Source: Afipia felis ATCC 53690
Lineage (GTDB): Bacteria; Pseudomonadota; Alphaproteobacteria; Rhizobiales; Xanthobacteraceae
Assembly: GCF_000314735.2 (NCBI RefSeq)
Contig: NZ_KB375270.1
Location: 1,736,001 to 1,800,000 of the forward strand
Length of the DNA: 64,000 nt
Direction of reading: 5' to 3'
This document shows, one piece after another, positions 25,619-34,978 of the stretch (positions are counted from its first letter, which is position 1; each line of letters starts with the position of its first letter). The translations under genes were made by a program, and so were the position numbers. The notes beneath the pieces are model-generated. The model saw nothing but the letters and a program-made list of their open reading frames with translations. It was not told the origin of the DNA and did no database searches.

Positions 25619-28027
25619 TTACGTCGCGAGTGCCCGGAGATATCTCACGGTCCGCCCGCTTGATGCAGCCTGCGCTGCATGGACGATCGCATTCGCATCG
25701 ATGTTGTAGTGATGATAGAGGTCGGAGATCGTTCCGGTCTGGCCGAAATGCTCCACCCCGAGCGCCTTCACGCGATGGCCCTGCACACTGCCGAGCCATG
25801 ACAGCGTCAACGGATGACCGTCGACGACGGTGACAATCCCGCAATTTCGGTCGAGTTTTGCCAGCATGCGTTCGATGTGGCTCGCCGCCCCGGCATTTCC
25901 ACGCTGACGCGCACGTTCGGCGGCTTGCGCACCGGCATTGAGCCGATCGGCAGAAGTGACAGCAAGCAGCGCAACATCACGGCGATCTTCGGCCAACAAG
26001 CCCGCTGCAGCAATCGCTTCCGGCGCGACAACGCCCTGATAGGCGATCATCACCGAGGTATTCGGTGTCGGCGCCCGCATCCAGTACGCGCCTTGAATAA
26101 TGTCGTTTGCGAGTTCGCCGGTCATTTCGCGAACCGGCTGCTCCAGCGGCCGGGTAGAAAGGCGCAGATACACCGAACCACCGGTCTGGTCGCGCAGCCA
26201 CGTTGTCTCGTCTGGATCGCCGTCGCCGTTGCGCTGCATATAATCGAAGCCGAACCGCATGATGACCGCGAGTTCGTCGATGAACGCCGGTTCGAACGCA
26301 CACAGGCCGTCCTGCGCCATGCCGATCAGCGGTGTACCGATCGACTGATGCGCGCCGCCCTCTGGCGCCAGAGCGATTCCTGATGGCGTCGCTACCAGCA
26401 TGAAACGGGCATCCTGATAGCAGGCGTAATTCAATTGGTCGGCCGCACGGTAGATGAAAGGATCGTAGACTGTTCCGACAGGCAGCAACCGCGCGCCGTT
26501 GATCGAATGCGACAACCCAAGCGCCGACAGCATGATCATCAAATTCGATTCTGCGATGCCGAGCTCGAGATGCTGGCCGGATGGTCCGAATTCCCAATTA
26601 TAGGTCGAGGGAATCCGCTCCGCCTTAAAAGTGTCGGCAAGCGTATCGCGCGCAAACAGACCACGACGGTTCACCCACGGGCCGAGATTGGTCGAGACCG
26701 TCACGTCAGGCGATGTGGTGACAACGCGCGACGCAAATTCGCTATCCTCGCGCGCGACCTCGTTCAGAATCTGGCCGAAGCCCATCTGCGTCGAAACGAC
26801 TTTTCCGGCGCTTGCCGGAATAGCAAGTTTGTCCGGCACGGCAACGCCCGCGGCGGAATGCCGACGTGTGCCTTTTGCAAAGAACGGCGCGGCATGCACG
26901 AAAGCTTCCAGTTTCGCAGAATCTAGCTTCGCGCCTTCCCACTTGTCCCATTCGTGGCCGAGACGAACGGCTGCACTTTCCCGGAAGGTCGCCAACTGCG
27001 CGGGCGTCATCAGCCCGGCATGGTTGTCCTTGTGGCCCGCGAGCGGCAGACTGAAACCCTTAATGGTGTAGCAGATGAAACATGTCGGCCTGTCATGCTT
27101 CGATGCCTTCCCGAACGCTTCAAGAAGGCTCGGCATGTCATGCCCACCGAGGTTGTTCATCAACACGGCAAGTTCAGCGTCACTCCGGCGCTCGATCAAA
27201 GCGCTGACAGGTCCCTGATCACCAATTTCGTCGAGCAGTTTCTTGCGCCATGCCGCGCCGCCCTGGAACGTCAGCGCCGAATAAAGCTGGTTCGGACAAC
27301 GATCGATCCAGTCGCGCAGCACCTCGCCACCAGGCTCCGCAAACGCCTGCTGCTGCAGCATGCCGTGCTTGAGGATGACGACGTCCCAGCCAAAATTCGC
27401 GAACATCTGTTCGAATTTCTGCCACAGCCCCTCGCGGATCACGGCATCGAGCGACTGACGATTGTAATCGACGATCCACCAGCAATTCCGCAGACCGTGC
27501 TTCCACCCCTCGATCAACGCTTCATAGATGTTGCCCTCATCCATCTCCGCATCACCGACGAGCGCGACCATGCGTCCTTCCGGGCGATCTTCCATCCAGC
27601 CATGAGCGCGGACGTAATCCTGCACCAGCGAGGAGAACAGCGTCTGCGCCACGCCAAGTCCGACCGAACCCGTGGAAAAATCCACATCGTCGGTATCCTT
27701 GGTGCGCGAGGGATAGCTTTGTGCACCCTTCAGGCCGCGGAAATTTTGCAGCTTCTCCAGTGACTGATTGTCCGCAAGATACTGGATCGCATGGAAGATC
27801 GGAGAAGCATGCGGCTTGACCGCGACGCGATCCTGCGGCCTCAACACATCGAAATACAGCGCCGTCATGATGGTCGCGAGCGAGGCGGACGACGCTTGAT
27901 GTCCGCCGACCTTCACCTCACCAGTTTCACGAACGTGATTGGCGTGATGGATGGTCCACGATGCCAACCACAGAATGCGCCGTTCAAGTTCGGCGAGAAC
28001 CGCCAGTCGATCGTCGTGAACTGTCAT
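25619..28027 (-). CDS. Homodimeric 2-oxoacid dehydrogenase E1 (AceE/MdeB type)
   Basis: An 802-aa thiamine-diphosphate enzyme of the AceE type, which decarboxylates a 2-oxo-acid and passes the acyl group to an E2 lipoyl protein. The ThDP motif is GDAEMDEG (158-165) to Asn189 (VDYNR), and the pyrimidine-binding transketolase domain follows after residue 470. It is about 85 residues shorter than E. coli AceE. No E2 or E3 gene is adjacent. A divergent Lrp-type gene faces it. In Pseudomonas putida a similar E1 (mdeB), beside an Lrp-type regulator, acts on 2-oxobutyrate, so 2-oxobutyrate or another branched/short oxo-acid is as likely as pyruvate. Confidence 0.8.
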   Translation of the reverse strand: MTVHDDRLAVLAELERRILWLASWTIHHANHVRETGEVKVGGHQASSASLATIMTALYFDVLRPQDRVAVKPHASPIFHAIQYLADNQSLEKLQNFRGLKGAQSYPSRTKDTDDVDFSTGSVGLGVAQTLFSSLVQDYVRAHGWMEDRPEGRMVALVGDAEMDEGNIYEALIEGWKHGLRNCWWIVDYNRQSLDAVIREGLWQKFEQMFANFGWDVVILKHGMLQQQAFAEPGGEVLRDWIDRCPNQLYSALTFQGGAAWRKKLLDEIGDQGPVSALIERRSDAELAVLMNNLGGHDMPSLLEAFGKASKHDRPTCFICYTIKGFSLPLAGHKDNHAGLMTPAQLATFRESAAVRLGHEWDKWEGAKLDSAKLEAFVHAAPFFAKGTRRHSAAGVAVPDKLAIPASAGKVVSTQMGFGQILNEVAREDSEFASRVVTTSPDVTVSTNLGPWVNRRGLFARDTLADTFKAERIPSTYNWEFGPSGQHLELGIAESNLMIMLSALGLSHSINGARLLPVGTVYDPFIYRAADQLNYACYQDARFMLVATPSGIALAPEGGAHQSIGTPLIGMAQDGLCAFEPAFIDELAVIMRFGFDYMQRNGDGDPDETTWLRDQTGGSVYLRLSTRPLEQPVREMTGELANDIIQGAYWMRAPTPNTSVMIAYQGVVAPEAIAAAGLLAEDRRDVALLAVTSADRLNAGAQAAERARQRGNAGAASHIERMLAKLDRNCGIVTVVDGHPLTLSWLGSVQGHRVKALGVEHFGQTGTISDLYHHYNIDANAIVHAAQAASSGRTVRYLRALAT

Positions 28028-28087
28028 CGGCCGTTTCCCATCGCTTCGCCATCGCCTGATGTCGCAAACGATAATCCCACAACACCA

Positions 28088-28158
28088 TCAAAATATCTCA
28101 AAATATTGCAACATAGCGCATATTATTGGAATATAATCGCCACTCATCGTCAAATATC
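28088..28158. promoter_or_regulatory. AT-rich divergent promoter with TCAAATAT repeats (candidate Lrp sites)
   Basis: Two tandem copies of TCAAAATAT occur at 28088-28096 and 28098-28106, one helical turn apart, and TCAAATATC at 28150-28158 lies just before the Lrp-type gene. The whole gap (28028-28172) is much richer in A/T than the surrounding genes. Lrp/AsnC proteins bind such AT-rich phased sites and usually control their own gene and the divergent one. Inferred from layout. Confidence 0.45.
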
Positions 28159-28172
28159 GCAGATTTATTCCA

Positions 28173-28634
28173 ATGCCAAAACTCGACGCGATCGACCGCA
28201 AAATCCTTTCAATTCTTCAGGCGGACAGCCGGATCACGATGCAGGATCTCGCCGAGCGAGTAGGCCTGTCGGTCTCGCCCTGTCATCGTCGCGTGAAGCT
28301 GCTCGAAGAAAACGGCATCATCACGCGTTACGGCGCGATGGTCGATCAGAAATCACTCGGCTTGCATGTGAGCGTTTTCATCTCGATCAAGCTCGAGCGG
28401 CAAAAAGAGGAAGACCTCAATCGTTTCGCAAAGGCGATCTCGGGGTGGAGCGAGGTGCTGGAATGCTATCTGATGACCGGTAACCGCGACTATTTGCTTC
28501 GTGTGGTTGCCGCTGACCTGGCGTCCTACGAGACATTCCTCAAAACCAAGCTGACACGTCTCAATGGAATTGCTTCGATCGAATCGAGTTTTGCGCTCAG
28601 TCAGGTGAAGTATTCGGTATCGCTACCTGTCTGA
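28173..28634 (+). CDS. Lrp/AsnC family regulator
   Basis: A 153-aa amino-acid-responsive regulator. The N-terminal helix-turn-helix is DLAERVGLSVSPCHRRVKLLE preceded by DRKILSILQADSRIT, and the C-terminal RAM ligand domain follows (VLECYLMTGNRDYLLRVV). Size is standard. It is divergent from the E1 gene, 145 bases apart, and probably activates that gene in response to an amino acid or its oxo-acid. Its last 12 bases overlap the end of the opposing hydrolase gene. Confidence 0.9.
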   Translation: MPKLDAIDRKILSILQADSRITMQDLAERVGLSVSPCHRRVKLLEENGIITRYGAMVDQKSLGLHVSVFISIKLERQKEEDLNRFAKAISGWSEVLECYLMTGNRDYLLRVVAADLASYETFLKTKLTRLNGIASIESSFALSQVKYSVSLPV

Positions 28635-29540
28635 GATCGATCCAGCCTTGAAAAACTCGTCGACGGCATCCCAAAGCGCATGACGATTCTTGCCGAGTGT
28701 CGCGATGTGAGCGAGATGCGGCAGAACGGCAAACCGCTTGTCGTTCGTCGGCAGACGTTGGAAGAACGCCAGAAGGTCGTCCATGGTGGCGAGGCTGTCA
28801 TGCTCGCCGCGTACGACAAAGGTCGGAGCGGAAATTTTCCCAGGATCAACCAGCGGCAGCCTGGTCGTCATGTCCAGATAGGTTCCGGTCGGAACAGAAT
28901 CTCCATACGCAAGCTGCGCGCGCGCGCATGCTTCGGCCACTGCCGGATCGGTCGTGCCCGGTCCATCGCGCAGGAAAATCCCGACAAGGTAATCCAGATC
29001 GATCGCCCGCCGGTTCGAGGCCTTGAACTGCGCGATACCCGCCTTGCGCTTTTCCAGCGTGGGCGAGCCTTCGCCCGTCCACACGAAAGCGTCCAGCACG
29101 ATGCGCGCGGCGTGTTCGGGCGCGGCCTGCGCGAAGGCTGCAACCCGCAGCGAGCCTGAGGACAGGCCATACAGGTTGAATTCCGCGCACCCTGTCTCGG
29201 CCGCTATTACGCGCGCCATCGCCTTCAGGTCTTCAACACCGGTCGCGATATCCGAATTGCCGGAGGTTACGGTCGAGCGGCCATAGCCTTCATGGTCCAT
29301 TGCCCAGACATCCCATCCGCGCAACGCCAGCCAGTCCATCAGCGAATAGTCGGGATGTCCCGGCACGGTGAGGTCGAAGGTCGGCAATGCCGAATTCGAG
29401 GACCCGTGTACGAGAACCACAGGGAGACGTTTTTGCTGGTCCGCTTGGCGCTCACACAACCGCTTGCGCGCCACGAACAACGAAACGTCTCCCTTCTTCG
29501 CCCAATGTTCTTCGCTGACGATGCGCGGATCGGACGTCAT
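28623..29540 (-). CDS. Alpha/beta hydrolase
   Basis: A 305-aa serine hydrolase. HGSSNS follows the first strands, the nucleophile elbow is GLSSG with Ser127, the acid is probably Asp in GEHDSL and the base His in LPHLAHIA near residue 277. No signal peptide, so cytoplasmic. It is the last gene of the SDR/ABC operon, seven bases after the binding-protein stop. A hydrolase at the end of an import operon suggests cleavage of an ester, lactone or a ring-fission product; no specific substrate can be named. Confidence 0.8.
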   Translation of the reverse strand: MTSDPRIVSEEHWAKKGDVSLFVARKRLCERQADQQKRLPVVLVHGSSNSALPTFDLTVPGHPDYSLMDWLALRGWDVWAMDHEGYGRSTVTSGNSDIATGVEDLKAMARVIAAETGCAEFNLYGLSSGSLRVAAFAQAAPEHAARIVLDAFVWTGEGSPTLEKRKAGIAQFKASNRRAIDLDYLVGIFLRDGPGTTDPAVAEACARAQLAYGDSVPTGTYLDMTTRLPLVDPGKISAPTFVVRGEHDSLATMDDLLAFFQRLPTNDKRFAVLPHLAHIATLGKNRHALWDAVDEFFKAGSISDR

Positions 29541-29547
29541 GACCGCA

Positions 29548-30534
29548 TCACTTCGCCGGAAGGAAGTCGTTGGTGAAGGTCTTCTCGAATTCGATTTTCT
29601 TATCGCCCGGAGGCTGCAGGAAGTCGTAGACCTTCTTGCCTCCTTCGAGCGTCATGCGACCATCCTTGCTCCAGATCTGCGTCAGGGTTTCATAAGAGCG
29701 TTCGTTGGTCGCTGGTTCCATCTGGGGGAATTCCGCGGCCATGATCTTCTTGCCCTGCGCGGGGTCGAGAAGGATACTCTGGGCTTCCGCGAACACAGCC
29801 ACGAGCTTCTTCACGGTCTCCGGCCTCTTCTGGATCATATCCGGCGTGGTGACGACACCCATGAAGGTCAGATCGCGAAACTGCTCGACATCGCCCTTCA
29901 TCAGATTGACGAAAATGCCACCGAGCTTCTTCTGCTCGAGCATGACGCCTGCCGGTTCGAACGGCATCGCCGCATCGATCATCTTCGCCTGGAAGGCGCC
30001 GACATACCCGCCCGCATCCGCACCGAGATAGACAAGCTGGATGTCGCCCGGCAGGTTCAGCCCGTACTCCTTGGCAAGAACACCGAGCATCTTCTCTCCC
30101 GAGCCACCTGGCGAAGGCGTTCCGATACGCTTGCCTTTCAGCGCCAGAATTTTCTCTTTCAGAGATTTGTTGGCATTGGCCTCGATCAGTTCGTTGCTGG
30201 CGATAACATTGTTGATGGGCCGCGTGGTGATGTTAAAGATGGAGACAAGACTCTTGCCCTGCGCAGCCGCCGTGATGACGTGCTCGTAGGTCAGAATGCC
30301 AAAATCGGCATCTTTACTGAGCAATGACTGCAGAACCAGCGCGCCGCCTTTCACGAAAGTAACGTCGGCTTTCAGCCCGTGCTTCTCGAACAGCTTCTCG
30401 CGCATCGCAACGTAAAGCGGCCCGGCATAATAGCCGTGACCGATATTGGTGATACGAACGGTTTCCTGCGCATTGGCGCATGTTGCGCCAATAATCGCAA
30501 ACATGGCCAGGACCGCACACTTGATAGCTCTCAT
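29548..30534 (-). CDS. ABC transporter substrate-binding protein, NitT/TauT type
   Basis: A 328-aa periplasmic binding protein. ATG at 30534 follows GGGAGG; the longer frame would overlap the permease gene. Signal peptide residues 1-22 end in Ala-Asn-Ala. The fold begins VRITNIGHGYYAGPLYVAMREKLF and has LKGKRIGTPSPGGSGEKM as ligand loop. Ligand unknown. It belongs with the permease and ATPase genes directly upstream. Confidence 0.85.
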   Translation of the reverse strand: MRAIKCAVLAMFAIIGATCANAQETVRITNIGHGYYAGPLYVAMREKLFEKHGLKADVTFVKGGALVLQSLLSKDADFGILTYEHVITAAAQGKSLVSIFNITTRPINNVIASNELIEANANKSLKEKILALKGKRIGTPSPGGSGEKMLGVLAKEYGLNLPGDIQLVYLGADAGGYVGAFQAKMIDAAMPFEPAGVMLEQKKLGGIFVNLMKGDVEQFRDLTFMGVVTTPDMIQKRPETVKKLVAVFAEAQSILLDPAQGKKIMAAEFPQMEPATNERSYETLTQIWSKDGRMTLEGGKKVYDFLQPPGDKKIEFEKTFTNDFLPAK

Positions 30535-30583
30535 CTTAGCGCCCTCCTCCCATTTGCACCCTGCGGTGCTTTCATCTTTTTTG

Positions 30584-31423
30584 TTATCGACTGACGATCT
30601 TCCAGCGTTCAAGCCGCGACTGCGCCGCCTGCACCAATTCATTGAGGATTGCGGCGATCACCGCAATGATCGTCAACGCAGCAAAGGCACCTGCGGTATC
30701 GAACTCGCTGCCCGCGCGCTGAACGAGATATCCGAGCCCTTTGTTGGAGGCGATCATTTCACCGATGATGACGCCGATCAGCGCATAAGGCAGCGCAGAC
30801 TTCAGACCGACGAAAATCCATGACATCGCCGACGGCAGAATCACTTTCATCAGGATTTGCGAGCGTTTCGCCTTCATCAACCGAACACCGTCGATCAAAT
30901 CCTGATCAACCTCGCGCACGCCCGAGAACGTGTTGACAAAAACGAGAAACACTACGAGCACCGCGGCCAGCGCAACCTTGGACTGAATGCCGAGGCCGAA
31001 CCACAGAATGAGCAGCGGCGCCAAAGCCACTTTCGGAAGTGCGTTGAAGGCCCAGATATACGGATTGAGCAACCGGCTGAAGAACGGCGATACGCCCAGC
31101 CAGATTCCACCGATCACACCCGCCACCGAGCCGATCACGAAGCCGAGAAAGGTGGCGTAAAGCGTCGCCCAGATGTGCAGGAAAATGCTTCCGTCACGCG
31201 TCCAGACCCAGAGACGTTCAAGCACTTCCACGGGACTGCTGATGAAGAACGGATCGATCAGCCAGAGCGACGCCGCCTGCCAGATCAGCAGCAGCACGAT
31301 TCCAAAGATGATCTGATACGCCGCCATCAGCGGCGTGCTTGCAGCGGCAAGCTTTCCGCCCTGATCCGCATCAGGAACGGCGGCGCGAACCTTGACGTTC
31401 TCAAGTGCCGTTTGCTCGCTCAA
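30584..31423 (-). CDS. ABC transporter permease, NitT/TauT type
   Basis: A 279-aa permease of the SsuC/TauC class with about six hydrophobic segments after a 35-residue cytoplasmic start and an EAA-like loop (DGVRLMKAKRSQILMKV). Its ATG overlaps the ATPase stop as ATGA (31420-31423). Works with the adjacent ATPase and binding protein. Confidence 0.85.
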   Translation of the reverse strand: MSEQTALENVKVRAAVPDADQGGKLAAASTPLMAAYQIIFGIVLLLIWQAASLWLIDPFFISSPVEVLERLWVWTRDGSIFLHIWATLYATFLGFVIGSVAGVIGGIWLGVSPFFSRLLNPYIWAFNALPKVALAPLLILWFGLGIQSKVALAAVLVVFLVFVNTFSGVREVDQDLIDGVRLMKAKRSQILMKVILPSAMSWIFVGLKSALPYALIGVIIGEMIASNKGLGYLVQRAGSEFDTAGAFAALTIIAVIAAILNELVQAAQSRLERWKIVSR

Positions 31424-32190
31424 ACCTTTTCCTCGTCGTATTCCTCGCGAAGGCGATCCCAGATCGAGTTATGAATGTCGTGAAAATCCTTGGTGAAGCG
31501 GACTTCACGAACATCCCTCGGCCGAGGCAGATCGACGGCCTGATCCATCGCAACTGTGGCCGGACGCTTGGTGAAGACGACAACACGATCAGCGAGCGTA
31601 ACAGCTTCCACGAGATCGTGTGTCACAAGAATAATCGTCTGCTGCTGCTCCGACCAAAGCCTCAGAAGCAGATCGTGCATCGCCAACCGCAATTGCGCGT
31701 CGAGCGCAGCGAATGGCTCGTCGAGGAGGAGGGTCTTCGGCCGGTATAGCAGCATCCGGGCAAGAGAGACCCGCTTACGCATCCCGCCCGAAAGGCTGCT
31801 CGGAAACTTGTCCTCGAACCCCTCAAGCCCAACCTGGCGGATCAGCTCCCGCGCCTGTCCATAACGAATGTCACGCGCGACGCCTGTTAGTTCGAGCGGC
31901 AACGCAATGTTGTCGAGAACGCTGCGCCACGGCAGAAGGTTGTCCTTCTGGGTCATGTATCCGACGTCGGTGTTGACGTCGGATACAGCGTGTCCGTCGT
32001 AGACGACCTGTCCGCTGCTCGGCCTGTAAAGACCCGCGACCATGTTCAGAAGCGTGGACTTGCCGCAGCCGGAGGGGCCGATCAGCGCGACGATCGAGCG
32101 GGGGTTGATCCTAAGGTCGACATCGGCAACCGCCTGCGTCCGGCTCGCGCCGGCGCCGAACGTTTTCCCGATGCCTTGCAGTTCGATCAT
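31420..32190 (-). CDS. ABC transporter ATP-binding protein, SsuB/TauB type
   Basis: A 256-aa ATPase with Walker A GPSGCGKST (38-46), signature LSGGMRKR, Walker B TLLLDEPFAALD and switch His in LVTHD. The MTQKDNLLPWRS segment is the Q-loop of this class. Second gene of the SDR operon, 63 bases after the SDR stop. Confidence 0.9.
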   Translation of the reverse strand: MIELQGIGKTFGAGASRTQAVADVDLRINPRSIVALIGPSGCGKSTLLNMVAGLYRPSSGQVVYDGHAVSDVNTDVGYMTQKDNLLPWRSVLDNIALPLELTGVARDIRYGQARELIRQVGLEGFEDKFPSSLSGGMRKRVSLARMLLYRPKTLLLDEPFAALDAQLRLAMHDLLLRLWSEQQQTIILVTHDLVEAVTLADRVVVFTKRPATVAMDQAVDLPRPRDVREVRFTKDFHDIHNSIWDRLREEYDEEKV

Positions 32191-32253
32191 CTCACCGCCC
32201 GCTTCGAACGATCATCATATGTAACCGGGCCCGAAGGCCGTCGTGACGGCGCC

Positions 32254-33048
32254 TTACCAAAGCCCCTTCAACCGGCCTCCATCGATGTTGAGCGAAACGC
32301 CGGTGATGTAGCTTGCCCGCTCGGAGCACAGGAACGCAATCGCGCCAGCGAGCTCTTCCGGCTTGCCGAAGCGCTCGAGCGCGTTTTTCTTCGCGGCCAA
32401 ACGCCGCGCTTCAGCCTCATCCTTCACGCCGAGCTCTCTCTGCAGGCCGTCGGCATGCTGGCGCCACAGCGCCGTCGCCACCCAGCCGGGGCAGACCGCG
32501 TTGACGAGAACATTATCCGGCCCGAATTCGGTCGAAAGCGATTTTGTCATGTTGAGCAGAGCGCTGTTCGTAATGGCCGAACCGAACATATACGGATCCG
32601 GCTCCTTGCCCGCGCCGCCGATCATGCTGACGATGCGGCCCCACTTCTTCTTCCGCATGATCGGCGCGACGGTACGGATCATACGCAGGAAGCCGAACAG
32701 CTTGGTGTCGAGCTGTGTCTGCAGGCCCTCGTCGGTCATTTCCGCAAAACGGCCCGAATACATCGTACCGGCACAGTTCACGAGAATGTCGACCGTCCCG
32801 AATGCCTTGACGGTCTCGTCCACAACGCGCGCGATATCCTCTGGCTTCGTGGTGTCGGCGACGATGCACTTGATTTCGCCGCCAGTCTGCTTGGCAAGCT
32901 CATCGCGGGTCTTTTCCAATTCGTCCTTGGTGCGCGAGCAGATCATCACCTTGGCGCCGGCCTCCAGAAATTCGCGGGCGCTTTCCCGGCCGATGCCGCG
33001 ACCGCCTCCGGTGACGATGGCAACGCGATCCTTAATTCCCAAATCCAT
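32254..33048 (-). CDS. Atypical short-chain dehydrogenase/reductase
   Basis: A 264-aa SDR. The cofactor end is orthodox: TGGGRGIG (13-20), NCAGT (91-95), and CPGWV near 186. The catalytic tetrad is not. By position the Asn of the NLxG motif is Lys116 (DTKLFG), the catalytic Ser is Gly144 (SMIGGAG), and the YxxxK pair reads Ser157-x3-Asn161. Tyr153 is nearby but out of register. I recall a subgroup of rhizobial and burkholderial SDRs with the same changes, so this is probably not decay. AGGAG precedes the ATG at 33048. First gene of the operon with the ABC importer and hydrolase. Confidence 0.75.
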   Translation of the reverse strand: MDLGIKDRVAIVTGGGRGIGRESAREFLEAGAKVMICSRTKDELEKTRDELAKQTGGEIKCIVADTTKPEDIARVVDETVKAFGTVDILVNCAGTMYSGRFAEMTDEGLQTQLDTKLFGFLRMIRTVAPIMRKKKWGRIVSMIGGAGKEPDPYMFGSAITNSALLNMTKSLSTEFGPDNVLVNAVCPGWVATALWRQHADGLQRELGVKDEAEARRLAAKKNALERFGKPEELAGAIAFLCSERASYITGVSLNIDGGRLKGLW

Positions 33049-33343
33049 CGATGGCTCCTGATCTTTGACAATGCATTCCGCTTAAGGCTTCGCCCAAGCG
33101 ATCACGATCGGCTTCACTGCATCAGCAGCCCAAACCGGCACGTGGATTCTTCAAGTGAATTGCGAGCAGTCAGAGGAGTTCGCCGCTGTCGGCGTGCGCA
33201 TCCTTTCCCTGGTGTTTCGCTTCCCTGCGCAGGCTCATGCCCGCGTCTATTTTATTCTTACAAGATTGCCCTACACTATTTTCGGACCTTCCCCAGAGTC
33301 AAGCGTTGGATGTAGGCTGGGGCACGACCTGAGGACAGCAATC
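33049..33343. promoter_or_regulatory. Divergent promoter region, SDR operon / GntR gene
   Basis: This 295-base gap separates the SDR operon from the divergent GntR gene. No convincing palindrome is visible; the best is TCTT-AC-AAGA at 33256-33265, which is short. The region near 33245-33290 is AT-rich and probably contains the promoter of the GntR gene. Nothing else can be supported. Confidence 0.35.
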
Positions 33344-34042
33344 ATGCCAAGCGCTGAAATCGTGAAAGAAGAAGTGAGCCAAAGGCGCGGGCAAACCGTC
33401 GACGACATCATCGGACGCGTGCGCAACGCCATTCTCGCGGGCCGCATCGTTCCCGGCCAACGGCTTGTCGCAAACGATCTCGTCGAGCAACTCGGCGTCA
33501 GTCGCGGCTCGATCCGCGAAGCCTTGCAGCGCCTTTCGGCGGAAGGACTCGTGGACATCACGCCGAACCGCGGCGCGATGGTCCGCAGGCTGTCGCGTGA
33601 ACAGGTCCGCGACCTGTTTCAGATCCGCATCAACCTTGAAGGGCTTGGGGCAAGGCTTGCGGCCGAGCACATCCACGAGGCGGATCATCGCAAGCAATTT
33701 CTGGCCGTATGGAACGAGGTGAAGCCGGACGGATCGGAGCGTGCGTGGTCACTCTTCATGCAGCAGAACAGGCTTTATCACCGCACGATCGTCAGCATCG
33801 GCGGCAACAAGCAACTCACGCAGCTTATCGACAATCTGCAGCTTCCGATCGTGATGTTTCAGGTTGGTCAATCGATGCAGCCGGAAAACTCGGCGCGCTC
33901 GCATCACGATCACATTCTGATCGCGGAAGCCATTCTCGCCGGCGACGCGCAAGGCGCGCAGACCGCGATGGAAAACCATTTGAAGGGTTCGGCAGATTGG
34001 ATTCTGCAACTGCCCAACACGGCATTCGGGTTAAGCCCCTGA
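33344..34042 (+). CDS. GntR family regulator, FCD type
   Basis: A 232-aa regulator. The start at 33344 (MPSAEIV) follows GAGGAC; the long upstream frame is not supported. The winged helix is VEQLGVSRGSIREALQRL and the C-terminal FCD domain has the metal-site His residues (LYHRTI, SHHDHIL, ENHLKG). Divergent from the SDR/ABC/hydrolase operon and facing the end of the glutarate-type operon, it most likely controls the former. Confidence 0.85.
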   Translation: MPSAEIVKEEVSQRRGQTVDDIIGRVRNAILAGRIVPGQRLVANDLVEQLGVSRGSIREALQRLSAEGLVDITPNRGAMVRRLSREQVRDLFQIRINLEGLGARLAAEHIHEADHRKQFLAVWNEVKPDGSERAWSLFMQQNRLYHRTIVSIGGNKQLTQLIDNLQLPIVMFQVGQSMQPENSARSHHDHILIAEAILAGDAQGAQTAMENHLKGSADWILQLPNTAFGLSP

Positions 34043-34081
34043 TGCCGTGCTGGCGTTGATGTCTGGACGCAGCCGTTCAGC

Positions 34082-34978
34082 TTACGACTGCATACCCCAA
34101 CGATCGATGGTGTTGGCCTCGATCGCACGGAAGATGATGTTCTCGACCACCAGACCGATGATGATGACGGTCAGAAGACCGGCGAACACCGTCGGGATAT
34201 CGAGACTGTTCTTGTTTTCGAAAATAAACCAGCCCAAACCGCCGGAGCCGGACGATACGCCGAACACCAGTTCGGCCGCGATCAGCGTACGCCAGGCGAA
34301 CGCCCAGCCGATCTTCAGGCCGGTGAGGATGCTCGGGAACGCGGCCGGGATCAGAATCTTGCTGATGTAGCGGAAGCCGCCGAGCCCGTAATTGCGCCCC
34401 ACCATCTTCAGCGTGCGACTGACCGAGAGGAAGCCGGAGTGCGTGTTCAGCGCGATCGCCCAGGTCACCGAGTGCACCAGCACGAACACCAGCGAGCCGT
34501 TGCCGAGGCCGAACCAGATCAGCGCCAGCGGCAGCAGCGCGATCGCCGGCAGCGGGTTGAACATCGAGGTCAGCGTCTCGAGGAAGTCGGTGCCGATGCG
34601 CGTGGTGATCGCCAATGCCGTCAACAGCGCCGCCAGCGTGACACCGACGGCGTAACCCATCAGCAGCACCTTGATCGACGCCCACGCCCGCGCGGGCAGA
34701 ACGCCGTTCCCGATATTGGTGAAGAACGCGCTCATGGTCTCGCTGAACGTCGGGAACAACAGATTGTTGTTCAGGTAGCGGCCATAAGCCTCCCAAATGA
34801 GCGCCAGAATGACGAGGATGACGATCTTGCGCAGCCACGACTGATTGTAGAGCCGAACAGCTATCGACAGCGGCTTTTCCAGCACCACCGGTGCACGCTC
34901 TGCGCCCGCCATGTCTCGCACGAATTCAGGGCGGACCGGAGCCGTAAGAGTCCTCATCGTCAGCGATGCATCAGACAT
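34082..34978 (-). CDS. ABC transporter permease, NitT/TauT type
   Basis: A 298-aa permease with a 55-residue cytoplasmic N-terminus, then about six hydrophobic segments and an EAA-like loop (RTLKMVGRNYGLGGFRYISKI). ATG at 34978 overlaps the ATPase stop by eight bases. Last gene of the operon that starts at 45043, so it probably serves the two binding proteins encoded at 40122-42208. Confidence 0.85.
   Translation of the reverse strand: MSDASLTMRTLTAPVRPEFVRDMAGAERAPVVLEKPLSIAVRLYNQSWLRKIVILVILALIWEAYGRYLNNNLLFPTFSETMSAFFTNIGNGVLPARAWASIKVLLMGYAVGVTLAALLTALAITTRIGTDFLETLTSMFNPLPAIALLPLALIWFGLGNGSLVFVLVHSVTWAIALNTHSGFLSVSRTLKMVGRNYGLGGFRYISKILIPAAFPSILTGLKIGWAFAWRTLIAAELVFGVSSGSGGLGWFIFENKNSLDIPTVFAGLLTVIIIGLVVENIIFRAIEANTIDRWGMQS

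Noticed and set aside
33256..33265. TCTTACAAGA as a GntR operator
   Set aside because: Only 4-bp arms around a 2-base centre; too short to separate from chance.
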